A stretch of DNA of 52,446 nt from JAUIEH01 sp964483375. GTDB lineage: Bacteria; Pseudomonadota; Alphaproteobacteria; Caulobacterales; Maricaulaceae. A program made the position numbers and the translations under genes. The DNA lies in the NCBI GenBank assembly GCA_964483375.1, contig CAZABJ010000013.1:1-52446 (forward strand), written 5' to 3'. This document shows, one piece after another, positions 34,497 to 43,323 of this stretch; positions within the stretch are counted from its first letter, which is position 1, and the number at the start of each line of letters is the position of its first letter. The notes under the pieces were generated by a model. That model saw only the letters and a program-made list of their open reading frames with translations, did not search any database and had not been told where the DNA came from.

Positions 34497-35479
34497 ATGG
34501 CGACCTCAAGCGGGGTGAGCGCACCGAACCGCGCTCGATACATGCCCGGCGAGTTAAAGCTCCAGACGAGCGCGCCGGACGGATCGACGGCGATCACCCC
34601 GCCATCACCGCCCATGGCGACGAGTTCCTCCCGAACCACCGCGTCGGCGGCGGTCTGGAGGTCTTCGCCGAGAAACTCCACCCGGGCGCAAATCGTCCGC
34701 GCCACCGCGGCGCGAATGAAGAACTCGCCATGCCCGGTGGCGGACACCGCGCATGAGGCGTCATCCGCATAGGTCCCCGCCCCGATAACAGGACTATCGC
34801 CCACCCGTCCGTACAGCTTCGCCGTCATGCCGCCGGTGGAGGTGCCGGCGGCGAGATGCCCCGCCTGGTCCAGCGCGACAGCGCCCACAGTGCCGAACCG
34901 CTCATGATCAAGCAGGATTTGGCCGCGGCTCAGCGCGGTTTGGAGCTGCCGCCAACGGCGTTCGGTGTAGAAGTACTCCGCCGCGACCGTCTCCATGCCG
35001 AGGCTCACGGCGAACGCTTCCGCCCCATCCCGCGCCATCATCACATGGGGAGATTGCTCCATCACTGCGCGGGCGAGCGTGATCGGGTTCGCCACGGTCG
35101 TAACGCCGGCGACCGCGCCGGCCGCGCGGCTCGAACCGTCCATGATCGACGCGTCCAGTTCATTCACGCCCTCCGCGGTGAACACCGCGCCGCGCCCGGC
35201 GTTGAACCGCGGATCGTCCTCCAAAAGACGGATGGCGGTTTCCACCGCGTCGAGGCTTGACCCGCCCTCAGCGAGAATGGCGCCGGCCGCTTCAGCGGCG
35301 CCGGCGAGCGCGGCGCGATAGCCAACCTCTTCCTCCTCGCTCAAAACGCCGCGCTCGATGACGCCCGCGCCGCCATGGATGACCACGCCCCACCGCCCCG
35401 GATCGGGCGCGGCGTCCTGCGCGTCAGCCGCCATCACGAAGATCCCCGCGCCGATGAGGCCCGCAACACATCGCAGCAT
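34454..35479 (-). CDS. isoaspartyl peptidase/L-asparaginase (N-terminal nucleophile hydrolase)
   Basis: 341 residues. A signal peptide (cleavage after ADAQ, about 21) makes it periplasmic. The T2-family features are VVIHGGAGVI (about 32-41), the oxyanion segment RFNAGRGAVFT, and the autoproteolytic site with nucleophile threonine in FGTVGAVALD (Thr197). The substrate-binding GTSTGGMT motif follows. It hydrolyses isoaspartyl dipeptides and asparagine, giving periplasmic amino-acid salvage like the nearby ggt. Cleavage should yield alpha (~175 residues mature) and beta (~145) subunits. Confidence 0.95.
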   Translation of the reverse strand: MLRCVAGLIGAGIFVMAADAQDAAPDPGRWGVVIHGGAGVIERGVLSEEEEVGYRAALAGAAEAAGAILAEGGSSLDAVETAIRLLEDDPRFNAGRGAVFTAEGVNELDASIMDGSSRAAGAVAGVTTVANPITLARAVMEQSPHVMMARDGAEAFAVSLGMETVAAEYFYTERRWRQLQTALSRGQILLDHERFGTVGAVALDQAGHLAAGTSTGGMTAKLYGRVGDSPVIGAGTYADDASCAVSATGHGEFFIRAAVARTICARVEFLGEDLQTAADAVVREELVAMGGDGGVIAVDPSGALVWSFNSPGMYRARFGALTPLEVAIYEDAAVAADDGAE

Positions 35480-35511
35480 CCGCCATACTCCTTGTCGTCA
35501 CGGTTTGGAGG

Positions 35512-35868
35512 CTATGCGCCATCGCCGTTCTCGGGACACGCGAAGCTCGCCCGATAGGTGTCTTCGCTCTCTTGCACCAAGTCGGCGAGGGTGCAGCCCT
35601 GCTCGGCCGCCGCCGCCTCCGCCGCTGCGCGCCATTCCGCCTCTTCCGGCGGTTCGGGCGGCACACCCTCCGCATCGAAGGAGCGGATGATTGAGAAGTT
35701 CAACAGCGCGGCGTCCAATTCGGGCAGGTAAGACACCGAGAAGCGGCGGTTCTCGCCGACTTCGATGTAGCCCGGGCCAAAACGCGGCCCGCCGCCGTCC
35801 TCAGTCGCGCATGCCCCCGCGGCCAGCACCACCGCGGCTGCCGCCGCGCACGCTCGAAATCTCGCCAT
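35512..35868 (-). CDS. small lipoprotein of unknown function
   Basis: 118 residues. A lipoprotein leader ends in a lipobox AAGAC (Cys20). The mature part has a short beta region (GYIEVGENRRFSVSYLPEL), a Glu/Ala-rich helix and two cysteines (QGCTLADL and SFACPENG) likely forming a disulfide. I recognise no family. The ATG at 35868 has GGGAGAA upstream. It follows the isoaspartyl peptidase start by ~30 nt on the same strand, so the two may be co-transcribed. Confidence 0.75.
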   Translation of the reverse strand: MARFRACAAAAAVVLAAGACATEDGGGPRFGPGYIEVGENRRFSVSYLPELDAALLNFSIIRSFDAEGVPPEPPEEAEWRAAAEAAAAEQGCTLADLVQESEDTYRASFACPENGDGA

Positions 35869-35954
35869 GGCTCGGTTCTCCCCTAAAGCCAAGCCACGGT
35901 CGCGCCATGAACGCGTCGGCGTCAAGACGCGACCGTTCCACATCGCCAAGCGCG

Positions 35955-37484
35955 CTAGGCGTCAGCGTCGAACCAAACGCCAACGGCCTCACCAATCGCG
36001 CCGCTGCGAACCAGCCCTTCCGCTGTCGCGAGGTCGTCGGCGAAGTATCGGTCGGCGTCATAGTGCGGGACCTTCTCTCGGATGCGGGCCTGCACGGCGG
36101 CGAGCGCGTCGGAGGTCGCCAAAGGCGCGCGGGCGTCTAAGCCTTGGCAGGCCGCCAAGCACTCAATGGCGATCACGCGCGCGGCGTTGACGGCGGCCAT
36201 GCCCGCCTTCCGCGCCGCCCAAGTCGCCATGGAGACGTGGTCTTCTTGGTTGGCCGAGGTCGGCAAGGAGTCCGCGCTCGCCGGATGGGACAGCGTCTTG
36301 TTCTCGGACACCAAGGCCGCGGCGGTCACCTGCGCAATCATAAATCCGGAATTCAGCCCGGGCTCCTCGACTAAGAAAGCCGGCAGTCCGCTCATATTCG
36401 GATCAACCAGCGCGGCGATGCGCCGTTCGGAAAGCGAGGCCATCTCGGTGGCGGCCATGGCGATCATGTCGGCGGCGAAGGCCACGGGCTCGGCATGGAA
36501 GTTCCCGCCCGACAAGGCGGCGTCTTCCTCAGCGAAGATGAGCGGGTTGTCGGTGACCGCGGCGGCCTCGCGCTTGAGCATCCCCGCAGCGGCGCGGAAG
36601 ACGTCCAAACAGGCGCCCATGACTTGGGGCTGGCACCGCAAGGAATACGGGTCCTGGACTTTGTCGCAGTCCACATGGGAGGCGCGGATCTCGCTGCCCG
36701 CCAAAAGACGCCGATAAGCCTCCGCCGTCTCCGCCTGCCCGGGCTGTCCCCGCAGCGCATGAATGCGCGGATCAAACGGGGCGTCCGACCCCATCATGGC
36801 GTCGAGGCTCATCGCGCCGGCGACAAGTGCGGCGCGGAAGGCGTCCTCGGCTTCAAACAGCGCATCGAGCGCCAGAGCGGTTGAGACTTGCGTGCCGTTG
36901 AGAAGCGCAAGGCCCTCCTTAGCCTCGAGCTCGAGCGGATCGAGGCCTGACCGCTTAAGCGCGTCAGCCGCGGGCAAGACCGCGCCATCGACGCGAATGC
37001 GCCCCTCGCCCAGCAACGCAGCGGCGAGATGGGCGAGCGGCGCCAGGTCCCCCGAGGCGCCGACGGATCCTTGAGCCGGCAGGCAGGGATACGCCTGGCC
37101 GTCAATCAACGCCAAGAGCCGTTCGATGACGACCCGGCGGACGCCCGACGCGCCGCGCGCCAAGGCGCGGATTTTGAGCGCGAGCGTCAGTCGGACCACC
37201 GCGTCAGGCAGGTCCTCACCCATCCCGCAGCAATGGGACAGCACGAGATTGCGCTGGAGCGCCGCGAGTTTGTCATCCGAAATGCGGGTCTGGGCCAACA
37301 ATCCGAAGCCGGTGTTCACCCCATAGACCGGCTCGCCTCGCGCGACGATGCGCGCGACTGACGCCGCAGCCGCGTCCACCGCCGACCATTCCGCCGCGCT
37401 GACCGCAACCCCGCGCGTCCCGTCGCGAAGCGCGCGCAACGCGGCGAACGAGAGGGCGCCCTCATCCTGGGCGGCGTCGCTCAT
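35955..37484 (-). CDS. hutH: histidine ammonia-lyase
   Basis: 509 residues, the standard length. It deaminates L-histidine to urocanate, first step of histidine utilisation. The self-formed MIO cofactor triad Ala143-Ser144-Gly145 is in QGSVGASGDLAPLAH; YGVNTGFG (about 54-61) and NQEDHVSM near the C-terminus complete the active site. The start overlaps the hutU stop by 4 nt, so hutU-hutH form one translationally coupled unit with hutU first. Confidence 0.97.
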   Translation of the reverse strand: MSDAAQDEGALSFAALRALRDGTRGVAVSAAEWSAVDAAAASVARIVARGEPVYGVNTGFGLLAQTRISDDKLAALQRNLVLSHCCGMGEDLPDAVVRLTLALKIRALARGASGVRRVVIERLLALIDGQAYPCLPAQGSVGASGDLAPLAHLAAALLGEGRIRVDGAVLPAADALKRSGLDPLELEAKEGLALLNGTQVSTALALDALFEAEDAFRAALVAGAMSLDAMMGSDAPFDPRIHALRGQPGQAETAEAYRRLLAGSEIRASHVDCDKVQDPYSLRCQPQVMGACLDVFRAAAGMLKREAAAVTDNPLIFAEEDAALSGGNFHAEPVAFAADMIAMAATEMASLSERRIAALVDPNMSGLPAFLVEEPGLNSGFMIAQVTAAALVSENKTLSHPASADSLPTSANQEDHVSMATWAARKAGMAAVNAARVIAIECLAACQGLDARAPLATSDALAAVQARIREKVPHYDADRYFADDLATAEGLVRSGAIGEAVGVWFDADA

Positions 37485-39154
37485 GAACCGATCATCGGCA
37501 GGTCGAGCCCGTGCTCGCGCGCGCAGTCCAGCGCGGTCTCATACCCGGCGTCGGCATGGCGCATGACCCCGGTGGCGGGATCGTTCCAAAGCACGCGCTC
37601 AAGCCGACGCGCCGCCTCCGGCGTGCCGTCCGCCAGTGCGACCATGCCGGCATGTTGGGAGTATCCCATCCCGACCCCGCCGCCATGATGCAGCGACACC
37701 CAAGTCGCGCCGCTCGCACAGTTCAGGAGCGCGTTCAATAGCGGCCAATCAGACACCGCGTCCGAGCCGTCCTTCATGGCTTCGGTCTCCCGATTGGGCG
37801 ACGCGACAGAGCCTGAATCCAAATGGTCTCGACCGATAACGATCGGCGCGGAAAGTTCCCCCGCGGCGACCATTGCATTGAAGGCGAGGCCGATGCGGTG
37901 ACGATCCCCCAGCCCCAGCCAACAGATCCGCGCAGGCAGTCCTTGGAAAGCGATGCGTTCGCGCGCCATGTCGAGCCAACGATGCAGATGCGGCGCATCG
38001 GGCAGAAGCTCCTTCACCTTGGCGTCGGTCCGGTAGATGTCTTCGGGGTCCCCCGATAGGGCGGCCCACCGAAACGGCCCCACGCCCCGACAGAACAAGG
38101 GCCGCACATAAGCCGGTACAAAACCGGGGAAGTCGAAGGCGTGGGACACGCCCTCATCCTTGGCGACCTGTCGGATGTTGTTGCCGTAGTCGAAGGTCGG
38201 AACGCCCTGTTCCTTAAACGCCAGCATCGCTTCGACATGCTTGGCCATGGAGCGGCGCGCCGCGGTTTCGACGGCTTTGGGGTCGCGTTCCCGCGCATCG
38301 TCCCAACGCTCAACCGTCCAGCCGGCGGGCAGATATCCGTTCGCAGGGTCATGGGCGGAGGTCTGGTCGGTCACGGCGTCCGGCCGAACGCCGCGGGCGA
38401 TGAGCTCAGGCAAAATTTCCGCGGCATTGCCCAAAAGCCCCACAGACACCGCTTCGCCGGATGCGGCGGCGGCTTGGATCATTCCGAGCGCTTCGTCCAA
38501 TGTGTCCGCATGACGGTCGAGATAGCGGGTGGCCAACCTTCGCTCGATGCGGTCGGCGCGGCATTCAACCGCCAAGCAGCTCGCCCCGGCCATCGTCGCC
38601 GCCAAGGGCTGAGCGCCGCCCATGCCGCCAAGCCCCGCGGTGAGGATCCACTTGCCGGTCAGGTCGCCGCCATAGTGGCGCCGCCCCATCTCGACGAAGG
38701 TCTCGTAAGTCCCCTGAACGATGCCTTGACTGCCGATATATATCCAAGAACCGGCGGTCATCTGGCCGTACATCATCAGGCCCAGCCGATCGAGCGCGTT
38801 GAAATGGTCCCAGCTGGACCAGGCCGGCGCCAAATTGGAGTTCGCGATCAACACCCGAGGCGCGTCGGGGTGGGTCTTGAAGACGCCCACAGGTTTTCCG
38901 GATTGAATGAGCAGGCTTTCGTCATTTTCGAGCCGGCGCAGCGTTTCCACGATTTTGTCGAAGCTCGCCCAATCGCGAGCCGCTTTCCCAATCCCACCGT
39001 AGACGACAAGCTCCTCAGGGCGCTCGGCGACGTCGGGGTCGAGGTTGTTCATCAGCATCCGAAGGGGCGCCTCGGCGGCCCAGCTCTTCGCGGACAAGGC
39101 GGTCCCGCGCGGGGCGCGCACCGTACGGGCGTTGACGACGGAGGCGCCTGTCAT
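37481..39154 (-). CDS. hutU: urocanate hydratase
   Basis: 557 residues, standard length. It hydrates urocanate to imidazolone propionate using tightly bound NAD+ as electrophile. The Rossmann glycine motif is visible as GLGGMGGAQPLA (about 174-185). The C-terminal HHGGGVGMGYSQHAGMV segment is a hallmark of the family. First gene of the minus-strand hutU-hutH pair. The 330-nt upstream region (39155-39485) separates it from a divergent secreted-protein gene and shows no hut operator I can name. Confidence 0.97.
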   Translation of the reverse strand: MTGASVVNARTVRAPRGTALSAKSWAAEAPLRMLMNNLDPDVAERPEELVVYGGIGKAARDWASFDKIVETLRRLENDESLLIQSGKPVGVFKTHPDAPRVLIANSNLAPAWSSWDHFNALDRLGLMMYGQMTAGSWIYIGSQGIVQGTYETFVEMGRRHYGGDLTGKWILTAGLGGMGGAQPLAATMAGASCLAVECRADRIERRLATRYLDRHADTLDEALGMIQAAAASGEAVSVGLLGNAAEILPELIARGVRPDAVTDQTSAHDPANGYLPAGWTVERWDDARERDPKAVETAARRSMAKHVEAMLAFKEQGVPTFDYGNNIRQVAKDEGVSHAFDFPGFVPAYVRPLFCRGVGPFRWAALSGDPEDIYRTDAKVKELLPDAPHLHRWLDMARERIAFQGLPARICWLGLGDRHRIGLAFNAMVAAGELSAPIVIGRDHLDSGSVASPNRETEAMKDGSDAVSDWPLLNALLNCASGATWVSLHHGGGVGMGYSQHAGMVALADGTPEAARRLERVLWNDPATGVMRHADAGYETALDCAREHGLDLPMIGS

Positions 39155-39485
39155 GGCGTGTTCCTTCCCGTTTTTGGTCGTAGGCCCCGTTTTCGGCGGC
39201 GACCCGCCCGGCCGTCAATGCAAGCGTCGCGGGCTCAGGGAGCCAGCAGCGCCCTAAAGGCGAATCGCATGGGGAAAGCGAAAGCCCGACTTAGCGATGA
39301 ATAGGCAAAACATCGGATCGGCGCCGCAGTCGTGGCTCTTCGCAACTGCAATAATCCAGCAGAAATTAAGGCTGTTCGGAATTTAGGCGCCCGATTCGCC
39401 ACGTTTTCGCCTTAAGTGCTCTTCACCACCCCCGAGCGCTGGGCGCACCCTGCGTTCGGCCCGTTTCTTAAGTGGGGTATTTCTC
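39155..39485. promoter_or_regulatory. divergent control region between hutU and secreted beta-domain gene
   Basis: This is 331 nt without a gene, AT-richer than its surroundings at 39300-39400. It contains a 16-bp box, CGCCACGTTTTCGCCT (39397-39412), that recurs exactly before the next plus-strand gene. Promoters for both flanking genes are expected here; no consensus boxes stand out. Confidence 0.4.
39397..39412 (+). repeat. shared upstream box, copy 1
   Basis: CGCCACGTTTTCGCCT lies 89 nt before the ATG at 39486. Copy 2 lies at 40045-40060, 90 nt before the ATG at 40135. Exact identity and equal distance point to duplicated promoter DNA or a common regulator. Confidence 0.65.
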
Positions 39486-39932
39486 ATGCTGAGACTTTCG
39501 CTCGCGGCTGCGGTCGCAACGGGCTTGCTGGCGACCGCCGCCTCCGCCCAAAACTATGGCAGCGCCAACCTTGTCACCGGTTTCACGCCGGACCCGCACA
39601 CGGTCTCGCTCCAAGCCGGCGGCGGCGTCGATGCGAGCTCCGAGATCGGCGGCGCATGCGTCGGCAACATCGCAGCGGCTCCCGACTATCAAGTGTTCTA
39701 CACCGCGGGCGACGTGTTCCCGCTTTCCTTTGCGGTCGGTTCCGACGCGGACACCACGCTCGTCATCAATGCGCCTGACGGCTCGTGGCACTGCAACGAC
39801 GATTTCAACGGGTTGAACCCGCAAGTCACCTTCTCCAACCCGATGTCGGGCCAATACGACATCTGGGTCGGCACGTATTGGGACGGCGAAGGCTTCCCCA
39901 ACGCGACGCTTTACGTCACCGAAGTTCCGTAA
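39486..39932 (+). CDS. secreted beta-domain protein (single domain)
   Basis: 148 residues. A signal peptide (cleavage after ASAQ, about 22) is followed by one ~120-residue all-beta domain: TGFTPDPHTVSLQAGG, a cysteine pair (GGACVGN and WHCNDD), SDADTTLVINAPDGSWHCND, and SGQYDIWVGTYWDGEG. It resembles the pre-peptidase C-terminal (PPC)-like beta sandwich seen in secreted alphaproteobacterial proteins, some of which are misnamed peptidase S1. There is no catalytic triad. It is a paralogue of the following gene. RBS GTGGGG lies upstream. Confidence 0.8.
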   Translation: MLRLSLAAAVATGLLATAASAQNYGSANLVTGFTPDPHTVSLQAGGGVDASSEIGGACVGNIAAAPDYQVFYTAGDVFPLSFAVGSDADTTLVINAPDGSWHCNDDFNGLNPQVTFSNPMSGQYDIWVGTYWDGEGFPNATLYVTEVP

Positions 39933-39944
39933 GCACAAGCACAT

Positions 39945-39977
39945 CGCGGGCGATGCGCCGTAAGGCGCGCCGCCCGC
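39945..39977 (+). terminator. hairpin after first beta-domain gene
   Basis: A strong two-part stem (GCGGGCG/CGCCCGC outside, GCGCC/GGCGC inside, 2/2 internal loop, GTAA tetraloop) begins about 13 nt after the stop. No T-run follows; probable transcription end or mRNA 3' protection. Confidence 0.5.
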
Positions 39978-40044
39978 GGCGCGACAAGCCGGGTGCATGA
40001 TGAACCGGCGATGACTGCAATGGTCACAAAAGCGGCGCTTTCCG

Positions 40045-40060
40045 CGCCACGTTTTCGCCT
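40045..40060 (+). repeat. shared upstream box, copy 2
   Basis: Exact copy of the 16-bp box CGCCACGTTTTCGCCT, 90 nt before the ATG at 40135. The region around the start codons also matches (GGGG-ATTTCTC before ATGCTGA in both genes). Confidence 0.65.
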
Positions 40061-40134
40061 CAGCGCCCAGTCAGGACTTAAACACGCACATCCCATTCCG
40101 GAGAGTGCGGAGACATCTACGGGGATTTCTCGAC

Positions 40135-41052
40135 ATGCTGAAATATGCGCTCGCGGCTACGGCCGCTGCCGGCGTTCTCGCCTCCGCCGCCGCGGCTCAG
40201 GACTACTCGCTGCCGGCTGGCTATGGCTCCACGACGCTGAACTCCGGCTTCCTGCCCGACCCGGTGGCCGTCAGCCTTCAGGCCGGCGGAAGCATCGACG
40301 CCTCCACCATCGGCGCCTGGGGCTGCGTGGGCCAAATCGCCAACGCGCCGGACTATGAGTTGACCTTCTCGGCCGGCTCCCTGCCGCTCTTCCTCTCCGT
40401 GGAGTCGGACGCCGACACCACGCTGGTCGTGAACGGCCCTGACGGTTCGTGGTACTGCAACGACGACTTCGACGGCTTGAACCCTGGCCTCGAATTCAGC
40501 CCCGCCCAGTCCGGCGTCTATGACATCTGGGTCGGCACCTACTGGAGCGGCGATGGCTATCCCGACGCCACCCTCTATATTTCCGAGATCGGCACCGGCA
40601 ATCTCAGCGGCGGCGCTTCCTCGGGCGGTTTCGCGAGCGGCGGCCCCGATTGGAGCCTTCCCCCGACCTACGGAACGGTGAGCTTGAATACCGGCTACAC
40701 GCCGGACCCCCACACCGTGAACCTTCAAGCCGGCGGCGAGCTTAACGCGCCTGACTACAATCTCGGACCGGGATGCTTGGGCTCGATCGCTGCTGCGCCG
40801 GACTACCGGGTCAACTACACCGCCGGCACGACCTTCCCGCTGGCGTTCGCCGCTTCATCCAGCGCCGACACGACCCTGATCGTCAACGCGCCGGACGGCT
40901 CTTGGCACTGCAATGACGACTATGTGGGCCTCAACCCGCAGGTGACGTTCAACAACCCGCTTTCGGGTCAGTACGACGTCTGGGTCGGCACCTATTGGAG
41001 CGGAGACGGCTACCCCAACGCCACGCTTTCGGTGACGGAACTGCCGCGCTAA
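40135..41052 (+). CDS. secreted protein with two tandem beta domains
   Basis: 305 residues. A signal peptide (MLKYALAATAAAGVLASAAAA) is followed by two copies of the ~120-residue domain found once in the upstream gene (about 22-160 and 178-305), joined by a Gly/Ser linker (GGASSGGFASGG). Each copy has the same landmarks: a start of type LPxxYGxxxLxxG, a Cys in GCxGxIAxAPDY, DADTTLVxNxPDGSW-x-CNDD and YDxWVGTYWSGDGYP. All Cys are paired as in the single-domain paralogue. No catalytic residues are recognisable. A surface-exposed or ligand-binding role is likely. It ends at a clear terminator. Confidence 0.8.
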   Translation: MLKYALAATAAAGVLASAAAAQDYSLPAGYGSTTLNSGFLPDPVAVSLQAGGSIDASTIGAWGCVGQIANAPDYELTFSAGSLPLFLSVESDADTTLVVNGPDGSWYCNDDFDGLNPGLEFSPAQSGVYDIWVGTYWSGDGYPDATLYISEIGTGNLSGGASSGGFASGGPDWSLPPTYGTVSLNTGYTPDPHTVNLQAGGELNAPDYNLGPGCLGSIAAAPDYRVNYTAGTTFPLAFAASSSADTTLIVNAPDGSWHCNDDYVGLNPQVTFNNPLSGQYDVWVGTYWSGDGYPNATLSVTELPR

Positions 41053-41076
41053 TCCAAGACGGATAGTGCTCGAGAA

Positions 41077-41105
41077 GGGTCGCGCCGCAAGGCGCGGCCC
41101 TTTTT
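41077..41105 (+). terminator. rho-independent terminator
   Basis: Stem GGGTCGCGCC/GGCGCGGCCC (10 bp, one G-T pair), loop GCAA, then TTTTT. It ends the two-domain secreted gene 24 nt after its stop and precedes convergent hutI. Confidence 0.9.
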
Positions 41106-41126
41106 CGTGCGCCCAAAGAGGTGTCG

Positions 41127-42347
41127 TTAGACGGGCTCGCCGCCGAACACCCTGCCCCGCAGCGGATTTGCGCCAATCCAATAGGCGAGTTCGGCCGGCC
41201 GCCCGATATCCCAAATCGCCAAATCGCACGCCGCGCCTGGGCTGAGAGCGCCAGTCTCACCGGCCAGACCGAGCGCCTGGGCGGCGTGGCGGGTCGTCCC
41301 GGCGAGCGCTTCCTCGGGCGTGAGCCCAAACAGAACGCAGGCCATGTTCATCGCCAGAAGCGCGGACTGGAGCGGCGATGAGCCGGGATTGCAGTCGGTC
41401 GCCACCGCCATCGGCACGCCCGCGGCGCGCAGCGCAGGCACGGGCGGCTTGCGCGTTTCGCCCAGCGCATAAAAGGCGCCGGGCAAAAGAACGGCGACCG
41501 TGCCCGCCTCCGCCATCGCCGCGACCCCGGCATCGCTCAAATACTCAAGATGGTCGGCCGACAACGCGCCATGCCGCGCCGCCAGCGCAGCGCCGTCCAA
41601 ATCGCTCAATTGCTCCGCATGGAGCTTGACCCGCAGACCCGCGCTTCGAGCGGCGTCAAAAACCTCGGCGACTTCCTCAGGCGAGAACCCTACGCCTTCG
41701 CAAAATGCGTCGACAGCATCGGCCAGGCCGTCCTTGGCGACCGCCGGGATCATCTCTTCACAAACGAGCCGGACATAGCCGGCGCGGTCTTCAGCGAATT
41801 CCGGCGGCAGCGCGTGCGCGCCCAAAAATGTCCGCTTGACGCGCACGGGGCGCAAATCCGCCAAGCGCTTCGCGGCGTCAAGCATCCGCAGCTCCGACGC
41901 CGTCTCAAGACCATAGCCGGATTTGATTTCGACCGTTCCCACCCCGTCCGCGAGCAGTCTGTCCAAACGCGGCAGCGCGCTCTCGACCAGTTCCTCGACG
42001 CTCGCCGCCCGGGTCGCGCGGACGGTGGACAGGATGCCCCCGCCTGAGCGCGCAATGGCCTCGTAGCTCTCTCCGCCCAAGCGACGTTCGAACTCGCCGG
42101 ACCGATCGCCCGCAAACACCAGATGGGTGTGACAGTCGATAAGCGCGGGCGTGATCCATGCGCCCGCGCAGTCGATCACCTCGCGCGCCAACGTCGAGGG
42201 GTCGCCGGACAAATCGGACGTGGGGCCGAGCCAAGCGATGCGACCGTCTTCGGCCGCGACCGAGCCTTGGGCGATTGCGCCATAGGCCGCAGAGACGTCA
42301 TCGGCCATGGTGGCCAAGTGCGCGTTGGTCCAGATGCGATCCCACAT
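41127..42347 (-). CDS. hutI: imidazolonepropionase
   Basis: 406 residues. It opens the imidazolone ring to N-formimidoylglutamate, the third step of histidine breakdown. Amidohydrolase fold: metal-binding HTHLVFAGDRSGEFERRLGG (about 72-91), a second histidine in LHAEQLSD (about 240-247), and the aspartate in DCNPGSSP (about 317-324). Length is normal. It is divergent from hutG across a 49-nt gap, so both hut promoters must lie there. The ribosome-binding site is weak. Confidence 0.96.
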   Translation of the reverse strand: MWDRIWTNAHLATMADDVSAAYGAIAQGSVAAEDGRIAWLGPTSDLSGDPSTLAREVIDCAGAWITPALIDCHTHLVFAGDRSGEFERRLGGESYEAIARSGGGILSTVRATRAASVEELVESALPRLDRLLADGVGTVEIKSGYGLETASELRMLDAAKRLADLRPVRVKRTFLGAHALPPEFAEDRAGYVRLVCEEMIPAVAKDGLADAVDAFCEGVGFSPEEVAEVFDAARSAGLRVKLHAEQLSDLDGAALAARHGALSADHLEYLSDAGVAAMAEAGTVAVLLPGAFYALGETRKPPVPALRAAGVPMAVATDCNPGSSPLQSALLAMNMACVLFGLTPEEALAGTTRHAAQALGLAGETGALSPGAACDLAIWDIGRPAELAYWIGANPLRGRVFGGEPV

Positions 42348-42396
42348 GCGCCCGCGCTATACCCGCCCCGCCTCGAAAGGCCAAGGAGAGAGCTTG

Positions 42397-43323
42397 ATGC
42401 CCCACGCCCGCGCCTCGGAGTGCCGCGGTTGGACCTCGATCGCTGACCTCTTGACCAAAGAGGAGACCGGCGACGCCCGGGTCGCCCTGATCGGAGCCCC
42501 CCTAAACGAACGCTCCCTGACGCCGGGGCGATGCGATTTGGCGCCGAAAACCGTGCGCGAGACCCTTAAGCGTCTGTCGACCTATGCCGCGGACCGGGAT
42601 CTTGATCTCGCCGACACCCTGCGTGTCTTCGATGCAGGCGACCTCAATCTGAAGGTCACGACCCCCGCCGATGCGTTCATCCCGATTAGGGAAGCCGCGG
42701 CGGCGCTCGGAAATCGCTACGAGCTGGTCATCCTATTGGGCGGCAACAATGCGGTCACGCGTCCCGGGGTCCACGCGCTCGACCCAACGCTGTCGGCGGT
42801 CGGTCTTTTGACCTTCGACGCCCATTTCGATTTGCGGGACGTGGATTGCGGCCTCACCAACGGCAATCCGTTGCAGGCGCTCCTTGAGGACGGTCTGCCC
42901 GGCGGCCTCATCTCGCAATTGGGGCTCGCGGCGTTCGCCAACACCAAAGCCATGGCGCACAAAGCGAATGACGCCGGCATATCCTGGCGCACCATCGACG
43001 CGATAGGGCCAGGAGGCTTCGCCGCCGCCGCCCATGAAGAGCTCAACCGTCTCTCCGAACGCGTCGAGCGCATCTATGTCGATATCGACATTGACGTAAT
43101 CGACCGCGGCTTCGCCCCCGGCGCGCCTGGAGCCCGGCCGGGCGGCGCGTCGGCGGCGGACGTTTTCGCCGCCGCGCACGCGGTGGGCGCGCATCCGGCC
43201 GTCCGCGCCGTCGACCTGACAGAGTTCGATCCGAGCCTAGACGTCTCAGACGCAACCGCCCTGGTCGCCGCCCGCATCGTGGCGGAGATTCTCGCCGGTT
43301 TCGCAGCGCGCGAGGCGTCCTAG
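42397..43323 (+). CDS. hutG: formimidoylglutamase-like arginase-family protein
   Basis: 308 residues, arginase/agmatinase fold. By context it should split N-formimidoylglutamate into glutamate and formamide, completing histidine breakdown. Metal motifs: LLGGNNAVT (115-118, where the usual GGDH has Asn-Asn), TFDAHFDLRD (141-147, intact) and DIDIDVID (229-236, intact). The histidine that normally binds the first Mn is thus replaced by Asn118; I recall that some formimidoylglutamases share this. AAGGAGAG precedes the ATG at spacing 6. Adjacent, divergent hutI supports the assignment over agmatinase. Confidence 0.85.
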   Translation: MPHARASECRGWTSIADLLTKEETGDARVALIGAPLNERSLTPGRCDLAPKTVRETLKRLSTYAADRDLDLADTLRVFDAGDLNLKVTTPADAFIPIREAAAALGNRYELVILLGGNNAVTRPGVHALDPTLSAVGLLTFDAHFDLRDVDCGLTNGNPLQALLEDGLPGGLISQLGLAAFANTKAMAHKANDAGISWRTIDAIGPGGFAAAAHEELNRLSERVERIYVDIDIDVIDRGFAPGAPGARPGGASAADVFAAAHAVGAHPAVRAVDLTEFDPSLDVSDATALVAARIVAEILAGFAAREAS

